Shown here in pieces: positions 24,821 to 34,148 of a stretch of 64,000 bases of DNA. Where the stretch lies: positions 22,271,280 through 22,335,279 of the forward strand of contig NC_083605.1 of assembly GCF_029168945.1 (NCBI RefSeq). The letters are read 5' to 3'. Position 1 is the stretch's first letter. Each line of letters opens with the position of its first letter. The position numbers were made by a program, and so were the translations under genes. Below the pieces are notes generated by a model. The model worked only from the letters and a program-made list of their open reading frames with translations. It had not been told where the DNA came from and made no database searches. This DNA comes from Cannabis sativa (Eukaryota > Streptophyta > Magnoliopsida > Rosales > Cannabaceae).

Positions 24821-25090
24821 AACTCCCCTTTGGGGTGAGAATATAACACACACATGATCTACCTTCATGAAGTTAACAACAAAGAAAGAATACATATCAT
24901 TTAAGAATTTTATTACCTTTGGGCAAATAAATTTCTTAAAAATATGTATTAATTCAAGCAAAAAATAATAATAAATTTATATATTTAAATTATTACCTTT
25001 GGGCAAATAATTAAAATATACACATTTAATATTAACTCACTTCATGGAATGTGAACTAATATATATAACTACTACCTTTGGACAAGTAAT
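24821..25090 (-). repeat. TTGCCCAAAGG motif array, 80-bp spacing
   Basis: Three 20-bp motifs start at 24911, 24991 and 25071, exactly 80 bp apart. A fourth, more diverged copy lies about 89 bp to the left. I recall similar TTGCCCAAAGG repeats in leaders of other plant Copia elements. The sequence between the motifs is not obviously repeated. Confidence 0.75.
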
Positions 25091-26252
25091 TACACATATA
25101 GCCAACCAAAATAAATATTTTCTATAACATATGAAATTTGGTGATAAAATAATCATTAAAAATTTAATAATTTTCAACCAAATTTCTAAAAAGTTATATA
25201 TAAATTGCTTGTAATATATTGATAATAAAAATAAAATGTCCACCATAACAAATTATTTTTACATCAAACAATCAAGTTTTGAAATTTTAGAACAACAAAT
25301 AATGGAAAAATGTGAAATAAAGAATATTGGTGGAGATTACATAGTCAAGATAAATCAAATAAGAGGGTGACTATGTCATACGGAACGAGAAGAAACCCAA
25401 AAAATTTTCTATGATCGACAGATTTCGAAAAATCATCAAATAATATTTTTAATAATTTTTTAACTGCATAATTATCATTAAAATAATAATAATTATTAAA
25501 CGGAGTCAAAAAATTATTTAAAAATCAAAGAAAAATCAGAAATTAAATTCTAAGCATGCTGGAAAAAAAAACGTCGAAAAACGATGACCGGAGTGGCTCC
25601 ACGCGCCCCCACGCGCCACCTGCGCGAGTGGGCTTTGCGGCTGGGAGTCTCCTCCTTCCTCCAGCCGGGTCTGCAAACGGGTCACGCGACCCGCTTCGTC
25701 CATTTCGGGTCTGCTCTGAAAAACCGGCGAAAAACCGACGGAAAACTTTGGGATTTCGAGGGCTTTCGATCGGTATTGGATTTCTAGTCCATCTAGACTA
25801 CTAATTTCGAGTTTTTAAGGCTCAATGTCTAGATCTCATGGCAAAAACAATCCGAAAAATTAAGAACAAACAACAATTCGATTTTACGATGTGTGTTATC
25901 CAATTCGAAAAATTAAACGGGTAGAAACATTGTAAATTAGTTGGTAATAAGATTTGCACCATCAATTTTAGTCTATAAACTATAGAATCAAAAATCCCAA
26001 ATTGAATTTCATAAAGAAAAAATACATAAACCCTAAAAATTTAATCTTAAAATTCTCATAATTTACACAATGAGTTCAAACATATAATATATCAATTGAA
26101 AGAGAATTTAATGATAAACAAAACCCCTGAAGTTTTAAGATTTAAAAACGAAAAATTTAACATAAAATAATAACGAAATTAATATGTAATTATGGATAAT
26201 TAACATATACAAATTAATTATACTAATTATAGGTTCTAAATCATATACAATA

Positions 26253-26267
26253 GGCAATCTGATACCA
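26253..26267 (-). other. Primer-binding site of element C
   Basis: The minus strand reads TGGTATCAGATTGCC starting 2 nt after the 5' LTR end. This fits the plant initiator tRNA-Met 3' end (complement TGGTATCAGA), the usual primer for Copia elements. Confidence 0.85.
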
Positions 26268-26269
26268 CA

Positions 26270-26759
26270 TGTTAGAAAAATTAATAATATACCCAAGATC
26301 AATTTGTACATAACATAGAACACAATAGTAATATATAATAATTAGGTATGTGTACCTGATTAATCCATAGCAATTATCTCAGTTTGATCAACAACAGTTA
26401 CTCCACTTAGATAGTGCAATACTATCAACTAAGTCTTCCTCCCTAGATCTCTAAATCAGAAGCAGTTTATTTATCTGATTATCAAAAGGTATACAATTGT
26501 GATGAGACAATATGTATTTATAGAGTTAGGGAGGGAACTTAGCTACAAAACCCTAGTTGGGCTGGGCCTGCTCATCAAAGGCTTCAGTCAACTAGAAAAG
26601 CCCACACTTCTGCTTCACCTAGACTTTACACACAGATGCTAAGCCCATTAACAATTGATCACCAACAACATGGGCTAACACATCAAAGAACTATCCAATC
26701 AACTCAAGTTTTAATAAAACCAATAAAACTTAATGTAAGCCCAAATAAAAAGTCTAACA
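26270..26759 (-). repeat. 5' LTR of Copia element C
   Basis: 490 bp, same length as the left LTR and differing at about eight positions by eye (for example CCACAGCAG there versus CAACAACAG here). Followed by the target duplication GGCTC at 26760-26764, after which LINE 2 ORF1 resumes. Confidence 0.92.
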
Positions 26760-26800
26760 GGCTCTTCCTTGGAGAGCATAGGAGAAGAAGAGAAATCCAT
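26760..26800 (-). pseudogene. LINE 2 ORF1, N-terminal piece
   Basis: The minus-strand ATG at 26800-26798 begins MDFSSSPMLSKEEP, typical of plant LINE ORF1 starts. The frame runs into the element C target duplication and continues on the far side from 17609. About 35 bp further right probably belong to the LINE 5' UTR. Confidence 0.6.
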
Positions 26801-26835
26801 GTTAGGAGAAGGAGATCCCCACCCAAACTCTAGCA

Positions 26836-27428
26836 CAATAGGCACAATTATTTATTTATTTCCCATAGACCAAAATTTCTAGATGATCCGATTGGTAAAA
26901 AAAAATGGTCCAGAAAATTAATAAATTAATCGAGTACATGTTACGCGGTGTACTCAAGTACTGTCAAATTTCCTCACTGAGTGCAAAATCTGGTTCAGAC
27001 TCGTTCGTCGCTTTAATTATTAAAAGCGGAATGTAAAGAAAAAGCATTTGATCAACTCGTTATTAAACTGAAGAATCACTCTTCTGAACATCACAAGAGA
27101 ATAAAGATGTTAAGAACTTAAACGACATACTTTTTTTTTGGCTTATTTTTATCTCTTAGCGAATGGACCCGTTAACAAAAATGTACGGTTCGGGTTTTGT
27201 AACTTGTTGCGATCATAATCTCGACCCGGAAACCCACATTCCAACCTTGTCTTTATATATAGATATATATTTGGAAAAACAGCTTTGAGTTGAGTGGCCA
27301 ATAAAAGTTCCGATATTACTTGTCCTACTTTCTCAATAACAATAATCTTTTCTCTCAATTCCTTACAACCACTCAAATTTCATTCAGAAATTTTGTCCCC
27401 AACGCACTCGTCTTCCTCTCTCCCAAAA
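26836..27428 (+). promoter_or_regulatory. Upstream region and probable core promoter of the cysteine-rich peptide gene
   Basis: AT-rich intergenic DNA without ORFs of note. A TATA-like box, TTTATATATAG, lies at 27252-27262, about 170 bp before the ATG at 27429, so transcription should start near 27285-27295 with a 5' UTR of about 140 nt. No other regulatory motif is clear. Confidence 0.5.
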
Positions 27429-27894
27429 ATGAACAATTTCACAAAATCAGTGGTTCTATTAGTTCTCTTCATTGTTCAATTGATCATAATTCCAGGTACA
27501 TAAAATATACCAATCAATTAATGAAACATTCTTCTTCTACATACATATATATGTTCTGTAATCATAATAAATACGTATATGTAACCAACATGCAGGACTC
27601 CATGCAATCTCAGGATTGAAGCCGCCGCCGCTAGAAACGACGGAGCCAATGGTTCCTGCTGGTCCAACTGCGTATCGATTCATAAACATGTCGGCGGCAA
27701 TAGGAGTCGGCAGCTATAGGCGGAGATTGGCTCCGTTCCAGCTGTGCCTGCTCTGCAAGTGCTGCGCCGGCGCCACTTGCGTCTCCATGCCGTGCTGCTT
27801 TGGTATCGACTGTCAGCTCCCCAACAAGCCCTTTGGCGTCTGTGCTTTCGTACCAAAATCCTGTAACTGCACAAATTGTGCTACTAAAAATTAG
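27429..27894 (+). CDS. Small secreted cysteine-rich protein, two exons, 121 aa
   Basis: Exon 1 is 27429-27495, the intron 27496-27595 (GTACAT...TGCAG), exon 2 27596-27894. The splice rejoins the frame at a Gly codon and gives 366 nt (121 aa plus stop). Residues 1-23 are a signal peptide (MNNFTKSVVLLVLFIVQLII), probably cut near the splice junction. A Pro-rich linker follows (KPPPLETTEPMVPAGPTAYR). The C-terminal 47 residues hold 12 cysteines: LCLLCKCC, TCVSMPCCFGIDC, GVCAFVPKSCNCTNC. No membrane segment after the signal, so probably apoplastic or cell-wall. I recognise this C-terminal pattern from uncharacterised plant proteins (possibly those labelled DUF7866; from memory). Function unknown; a signalling or defence peptide is a guess. 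Intact, with TATA box upstream; the only complete host gene in the window. Confidence 0.9.
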
Positions 27895-28604
27895 ATTATA
27901 TATATTAAAGCCTTTATTATAGTACGTCATGATAAGATAGTAAAAGAAATATATGAATCAAGAATTGAATATATTAATTATACGGATTTGTGGGTAGTTA
28001 ATTTAAAAGAATTTTATTAGTTACGACGTGTGAAACGAACGGTAATTAAAAAATCCAGGCCGAAGATGGAACGTGACTACGATTTTCAAATCTGCTAAAC
28101 TACAAATTTGACAACCATGGCTTGTCAGATAACACTGTACAAATTGTTTGAAGTTCTTGCAAAAAACACCAAGAGCTTGTGGAACCGTGTTGTTAGAAAA
28201 AGTAATTGTACCCACCACCACGTGGACAACTGGCAGTAATATGCTAAAAATATATGTAGAGCAATCTATCTTCTTCTCTCTCACTTTTTTTTTTTTTTAA
28301 AAAAAATTATAATCTATATTCAGATGAAGATATTATTATTTATTTGTATATATTGATTTATATGCTTTTGAAATCTTTAGTTACTTAATGCTGTTAATTA
28401 GTTAATGGCATGGCATGGGAGTCACTTTCTTACAAAAAAAATAAAAAAGTTTATGGCATGGTGGTGGAGACAGGACAACCCTGAAATATAGTAGATTATA
28501 GGATAAAATATATTTTTGGACATTATTTAGAAGAAAAAATATAAGATTTTTTAAAATTAATAAAAATATATATAATTTTCAAAGGAATTTCTTTTTTTTT
28601 TTTA
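27895..28604. other. 3' flank of the peptide gene, AT-rich, no gene seen
   Basis: Contains the likely 3' UTR of the peptide gene and AT-rich DNA with homopolymer runs (28285-28310). An 87-codon minus-strand frame at 28284-28021 has no domain, signal or neighbour support. Confidence 0.5.
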
Positions 28605-29388
28605 GAATAATACAGAAGTTGTTTTTTTTTTTAAAAGAAAAAATTATATTTTTACGTTTAAAGAATTTTTTTACATTTTTAAAATTTTCTATAAAAACAA
28701 CACGAAAATAAGACAATTATATAAAAGTAACATGAAAATAACATCTAAATAACAACAAAAAATAACATACAAATAACAAAAAATCAACAACAAATTAATA
28801 AGAATACAACATGAAAAGACCGTATTTTCTGTAAATTAAATTAAAAAAATCGTAAAACTATTTAAAATTCCGTGAAATCGTATTTTTGTAATTTTTTTTT
28901 GTTATTTTTTTGTATATTTGTAAGATAATCCCATTTTGGCCCCTAAATTAGGTGAGCCTTAGGCTAAGTGGGCCCTAGGCATAGTCCTAGCCTGCTATGC
29001 CTAGAACATTGGGCTTGCGTAGAGATACAATAGGAGTCATCAATAAAAGCCCTATTAATTAAGGAATTATTTCACAAATACACAAAAACAAAAAAAAAAA
29101 TATTACAAAATACGGTTTCACGAAATTTTAAATATTTTTACGATTTTTTTGATTTTATTTACAAAAAATACGGTCTTTTTATATTGTACTCTTGTTAATT
29201 TATTGTTATATGTATGTTATTTTTTGCTGTTGTTTTAAAGTTATTTAGACGTTATTTTCATGTTACTTTTATGTAATTTTCTTGTTATTTCTATGAAAAA
29301 CCGTAAAAATGTAAAAAAAAAAAATTCTTTAAACGTAAAAATGTAATTTTTTTTTTTACATAAAATGCTGTCTTATGTAATTATCCCA
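28605..29388. mobile_element. Foldback-type inverted repeat element, about 330-bp arms
   Basis: The left arm (about 28605-28932) is matched in reverse complement by the right arm (about 29063-29388). Both contain ACGTTTAAAGAATTTTTTT and CGTGAAAC/TCGTATTTT, separated by a 130-bp spacer with a GC-richer core (GGCCCCTAAATTAGG, TAGGCATAGTCCTAGCC). The arms differ by small indels. No ORF. Consistent with a foldback or MITE-like DNA transposon; ends and target duplication are not resolved. The transcript would form a long hairpin. Confidence 0.7.
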
Positions 29389-30902
29389 TTAATTAATGGG
29401 CAGCTTACAAAAATACTATAAAATGAGGAAAAGTTTACAAAAATACTGGGACATGGAGTTTTTTACATTTTTACTGTACCAACTTTACAAAAATACCGTG
29501 TTTAAAGTTTTAAAATTACAAAAATACTATATTTCAGTAAAATAAAAAACAACTCAAAAGTAATTTATAACAACCTTAGAACAACTTAATAAGCAACAAA
29601 AAAGAACTATAAAACAACAAAAATATAACTATAAAGTAACAGAAAAATAATAAAACATTAACCTTGCAATAAGCAAAATAATATCAACTCCTCAATATAT
29701 ATTTGTATTACAATTTTTTTACTTAGTTTTGACAACTTGATTTATCCTTTTATACTATTACATTGTTTTTTGCAATTATTACATAGAAAATATAAATTGA
29801 TACTTTATTTACAAAAATACCTCCATAAGGTGTAGATAATATTTATACATTTTATGTGATTTTAATTACCAAAATACCTCTTACACTATCACTTACATAA
29901 TTAGACTATGGTTGTAGGGTGGTTGCTGCGTGGTTGCGCGGTGGTTGCATCAGACAAAGGTAATCAGATGATAGTTGTAGGGTGGTTGCTAAGTGGTTAG
30001 CCGAAGGTTGCATCAGACGAAAGTTTCAATCAGACGAAAGTTTCTGGGTGGTTGGCTGAAAGTTGCATCAGACGAAGGTTTCAATAAGACGAAATAACTA
30101 TTAGCAAAATATTTATGCAATTGTAATGCAACTATAATGCAACTGTTGTGAAATATTAAAAATTTGAACAGTATTTCCACGTACGTAACTCTATCTACAT
30201 GTCTCTTTATGATTTAATATAAACAAATTCACTATTAGAAATTTAGAAAACAAGAAAAAATACACCAGGATAAACATTTTACTATAGTATTGATGTAATT
30301 TTTTTTGGGATTATACTTGAGTTGGATTGTTTGGAAACTCCAGTTCAACTTTTTGATATCTGCCTTTTATGGATCTAAAAATTGAAGTCAGGACATTAGT
30401 TTCATGCAAATTAAAATAAATTTCCGGTTAAATTTTTGTTTTGTCGTAGTTTTTCTATACTTTTTTTTTATGAATTCGAAATAGCTCCTATTTTGATTGA
30501 TTCTGGTCATCTTCTCAGGTGAAGTCACTGGAGTTAATAGTGGTTCTCCTTCTCGTTGAATTTTTATTTTGGTTGCGTTGGGTTGCTGCGTGGTTGCTCG
30601 ATAGTTGCGTGATAGTTGCTCAGGAAGTATGGATCTTGGGTTGAAGGTGTTTGTAAGTGGTATTTGTGTAATATTTTTATTTGGGCTGTATATTTGTTTA
30701 TTTGGCTAGCTGGAAGTATTTTTGTTATATTGTTACTTTATTTGGTTAAAATAGATAAAAGCCTTTATTTTTTTTTTCCATGAAATTTATTGTTGCAACT
30801 TTATTCTTTCAACTTTTTTTTTTCTCTTTTCCTTTTTGAGTTAGTGATAGTAAAAAAATAACTATAAACTAAAAAAAATAACAACATAAAGGCAAATATA
30901 TG
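29389..30902. other. AT-rich repeat-derived DNA with GGTTGC-rich clusters
   Basis: Non-coding. Repeated TTTACAAAAATAC motifs (29405-29535) and AACAACAAAAATATAAC-type stretches resemble the foldback arms. Two clusters of degenerate GGTTGC units follow, at 29911-30095 (with CATCAGACGAAAGTTTC units) and 30571-30623. They share GGTTGCTGCGTGGTTGC, suggesting one element or a duplication. Element E inserts at 30903. Confidence 0.5.
29911..30095. repeat. Degenerate minisatellite of GGTTGC / CATCAGACGAAAG units
   Basis: GGTTG recurs at irregular short spacing. The combined unit GTTGCATCAGACRAA appears at about 29944, 30007 and 30062. The same GGTTGCTGCGTGGTTGC string recurs at 30580-30597. Confidence 0.7.
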
Positions 30903-32811
30903 TGTTGGGTTTTATGCCCTAAATAAAACTCTTTACAATCTGATTAGTTATCAATATAAGAAATTTGAAGTGATTGATGTTTGCATGAATTTTACATGCT
31001 AATGGTTTAAATATGTTTATTACATTTACACACAGAATCAGTTAAATCCAGATCATATGTTTATTCACAATTACAGTATCGTCAACACAGTAGAATGTGA
31101 TTGTGATCGTATGTATCAAAAGACTTGGTCCCTGTTTCATCAGTGTTATTGGATTTACACTAATGTGATAATCAGCGATGATGTATACTTACACTTGGAG
31201 TAAGTGTTATGTTCTTTCCAGAACATTAGTAAAGTATACTAGTTTCGAATGTATGGAGTATACATTGGACTGGACCGATATTGCAACTAAGTTAATATAT
31301 TACAAACTTACCGTTATATATATCTTTCCAAGTCAATATAAGTAGTTGATCTTAAGATTAAAAGAATCTAAATCCTGATATGCTTAGGCTCAACTCAGGA
31401 GTGCTATTCATGTTCTTTGATTTATTAGTTAAGCCTATTTTTAGGTCAGGGTGATACGTATATTTTGGGAACATGATAGTATGATTGAGTGGGAGTGCTA
31501 AACATAAATATGGAATCTATAGCTTCTACTGGTGTATAGAAGTAAAGTGATGATTCCCTTCGAGCTTAGCAAATAGAAGTAAATGGATGAGCTCTTGTTT
31601 AACTGACTAATCATTAGATCACTAAATACCATTTACAGGTAGCTAAGTATTTTAAGGGGCAAAATACATTGAGGGGTGAGAACGGTAAAGAAATCCCATC
31701 TTGATGTAGATCATCTATATAGAGGATCTTTAAATCACAATAAGATTATAACAATGGTTAAATGAGATAGCATATTGATATCGTGGAACATACAATATGC
31801 TCTATATAAGTCTGAGAGTGCAATTCTAAGTTCTAAGAGTGGATTCAACGAAGAATTAATAAGTAGGAATTTACTTAATAAATTTGGTTCACTTATTGGA
31901 AGCTCAACATATAGATCCATGGTCCCCATTATAGTTGAGAACATTCTACTTGTAAGACTCATTAATTGATTCGTGATTAATCAATTATAATTCTAAAGTT
32001 AGACTATGTCTAATTTTATGAATTTTCACTAAGCAGGGGTGAAATTGTAAAGAAAAGAATTTCTAGGTTTATTTATTTATTAATGGACTTTGTATGTCTA
32101 ATTAATAATTAAATTAAATGACAATATTATTTAATAATCTATTTTAGTTATTAAATAATTAGTTTTGGCATTTAAAATGTTAGAATTGAAAAATTAGCGT
32201 TTTTGAGAAAATAGAAATAAAATTTGATAAAACTGCAAAATCAAGTGGGGCCCACTATAACACCATGGCCGGCCACTAATTGAGGTTTTTTCAAATTAAT
32301 ATTTTCATTATTTTAATGCCAAATAATTCCTAGCCTAAACCTAGCAGTTGCCTATAAATAGAAAGTGATGGCTCAGTCAAACATACATCTTAACACATGC
32401 TTTCATTAGTTTTCTGACAGAAATTTCTCTCTTCAGAAAAACTGAGCCTTCCCCACTTTCTATACCTGGCCGAAACCTTCCCTCACTTTTCTTCTTCATT
32501 AATTTCGACCCTAGTGAAAGAGTAAGTGCCCACACACAGCAAGCAGTAACTCAATCATAGATTGGAAGACTGTGAAGGATCAAACTTGAAGAAGAAGGAC
32601 ATTTAGACTTAGATCTTGATTATACTCTGCTACAAAAAGGATACAAGGGTTAGAGATCTGAGTGGAAGGAGACATTAATTCCGCTGCATCAATGTAAGGT
32701 TTTCTTAACTTTATATGTGTTTAATTTATCGTTTTAGAAAGTTCATATTTAGGGTGTTTAAACAACATACTTGTGAGTAGATCTAAGATCCTGGTAAAAT
32801 AAAATCCAACA
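30903..32811 (+). repeat. 5' LTR of element E (1,909 bp)
   Basis: TGTTGGGTTTTATGCCC at the start, AAAATCCAACA at the end. TATA box TATAAATA at 32353-32360, so U3 is about 1.45 kb. Contains ATGGCCGGCCAC near 32263. The first few hundred bases differ clearly from LTRs A/B/F; the rest is alignable. Confidence 0.92.
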
Positions 32812-32813
32812 AC

Positions 32814-32826
32814 TGGCCTCAGAGCC
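32814..32826 (+). other. Variant primer-binding site of element E
   Basis: TGGCCTCAGAGCC begins 2 nt after the LTR. Most Copia elements and element D here read TGGTATCAGAGCC. The two changed bases (TA to CC) are shared with element F at 52605-52617. Confidence 0.8.
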
Positions 32827-33089
32827 ATGGTAATTGATTTACTTGCATGAAATTTGGACTTTAAAACGATTGTTTGTTATTTGGATGGTTTCATGTTGTA
32901 TTGAGTGTTATATGATGATTGATTGATGTTTGTGAATTTTTGTAAAAAATAATTGAAATTTTGTTTCTGGAATTATTTTTATTGGATAGTATGGAAAAAA
33001 TTAAGCAAGTTACTTTTTTACAGAACTCAATTTCGATTTAATTTGAATTAGTTATGATTTTTTAAAGATTCAAAAAAAAGATAAGGTGA

Positions 33090-33290
33090 CTGTGCACCTT
33101 CACGCATGCGCGGATCCGAGTGATCCTCGGTGATCACGCGCATTCAGACAAGATTTTGTCTGATTACGCGCGCGGACACCTGGTGACACCTCATTCCGCG
33201 CGCGGAATGCCTGCAAAGTCCCTTGTTCCGCCGAGTTTTCTCGGCTGTCACCCTGGGACGCGCGCGCGGACAGTATGCTTGTACAGCTCC
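33090..33290 (+). other. GC-rich hairpin cluster in the leader of element E
   Basis: A GC island in otherwise AT-rich leader, about 280 nt after the primer-binding site. Perfect inverted repeats: GTGATC/GATCAC (33120-33125, 33132-33137), CAGACAA/TTGTCTG (33145-33151, 33156-33162), the 18-bp palindrome CATTCCGCGCGCGGAATG (33192-33209), and GCCGAG-TTTT-CTCGGC (33230-33245). A role in RNA packaging or dimerisation is inference. Element F has only a short remnant here. Confidence 0.7.
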
Positions 33291-34148
33291 CAACTTTTTC
33301 GTTTTTCTTCGTTTTTCATGCTTTTTCATGGAATTAACTTCCAATTTTTTGTGTAGTTTTGTATTTATAGATTTACTATTCCTAATTCAACTCTAATTAT
33401 CATAATGAACTAATTTAATATTTTTTAAATTTAATTCAAGGTATTAGTGTAATTTGAATTTGAAATTAGTAAATATCTATCTATTTTGCTTAATTATCTA
33501 TCTTATTTTTAAATTTAATTATATCTTATCTTATTTTTTAAATTTAAGGTCAGATATTAAATTTTTTAAATTAATATTTTTTTTTTAATTTTTGACCTTA
33601 TTTAAATTTAAAATAAGATAACTATAATCATGTAATTTTAAATAGATGTAAGATATTTTGCTAACTTTTAAATTTTGTTATTTTATTTATTAAATTTAAA
33701 ATCTAAAAAGAATTTAATTTATCTTTTCTAATTTTTTATTTATAAAATAACATTTAATTTTTAAAAGCAGTTAGCAAATTTTGAATTGATATTTAGGTTA
33801 GTTGAAACCTAATTTTTCAAAATTGTAGGTTTAATTTTAAATATTTTTTATAATTTCAAAATTTAAATAAATATTTTGTTACGAAAATTAAATTTTAATT
33901 TGATTTTTTTTATTTTTCGAAAAATAAATTAATATTATTATTTATTTTATAAAATATTTATTTTATTTATTTATTTAATAACTTTAATTTTCAAAATTTA
34001 TTTATTTAAAATTAAATCCTACTTCCAACTATCCAACTAACCTTGTTGCAGGAGTATGTGGTTTTAGCTTGTGTGTAAGTTTTCAAAACCTATTATTACT
34101 TGATTGCAAATAGCCATGGTTACTTTTTGCCAGATCTTATGATCTGAT

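Larger units (their letters stand above)
24778..26269 (-). other. 5' untranslated leader of Copia element C
   Basis: Non-coding, AT-rich sequence between the deletion breakpoint and the 5' LTR. On the minus strand it carries repeated TTGCCCAAAGGTAATA-type motifs (complement at 24911-24930, 24991-25010, 25071-25090, plus a worn one near 24821-24842). A GC-rich patch (about 25570-25750) includes the hairpin CGGGTC-ACGC-GACCCG (25678-25693). ORFs of 67-82 codons in the GC patch have no supporting features. Confidence 0.6.
17615..26759 (-). mobile_element. Copia element C, minus strand, with 490-bp LTRs and TSD GGCTC, interrupted by element B
   Basis: Two direct 490-bp LTRs (TGTTAG...CTAACA) bound the element, flanked by perfect GGCTC duplications at 17610-17614 and 26760-26764. 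A primer-binding site beside the right LTR and a polypurine tract beside the left LTR set the minus orientation. Of the coding region only the reverse transcriptase/RNase H end survives (20223-18815). Element B sits inside at 20224 to about 24777, and gag, protease and integrase are missing. It is inserted in LINE 2. LTRs differ at about eight positions by eye, so the insertion is fairly young. Confidence 0.92.
10665..26835 (-). mobile_element. LINE 2: old minus-strand L1-type LINE, split by two insertions
   Basis: The 5' end is at the right, where ORF1 starts at ATG 26800, and the 3' end is near 10665. The sequence is in three pieces: 26835-26760, 17614-13369 and 11471-10665. The gaps are Copia element C (17615-26759) and solo LTR A (11472-13368). 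Reading across the A insertion rejoins one zf-RVT-region peptide (HKYLL, then HWRVKSG and NEDKWLP), which proves the join. Many frameshifts and stops mean it is older than both insertions and older than LINE 1. Both outer boundaries are approximate. Confidence 0.8.

Noticed and set aside
24911..25090. Regularly spaced short repeats as a CRISPR array
   Set aside because: Only three or four imperfect copies in a plant Copia leader, spacing 80 bp, no cas genes; not CRISPR.
25556..25804. Two overlapping ORFs in a GC-rich patch
   Set aside because: They sit in the untranslated leader of element C; base composition alone explains the lack of stops.
28021..28284. 87-codon minus-strand frame downstream of the peptide gene
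   Set aside because: No start context, domain or neighbour support; falls in AT-rich 3' flank.
31735..31969. Paired ORFs on both strands, repeated at 49884-50118
   Set aside because: They are in the two LTRs of element E, so the repetition is LTR identity rather than gene conservation.
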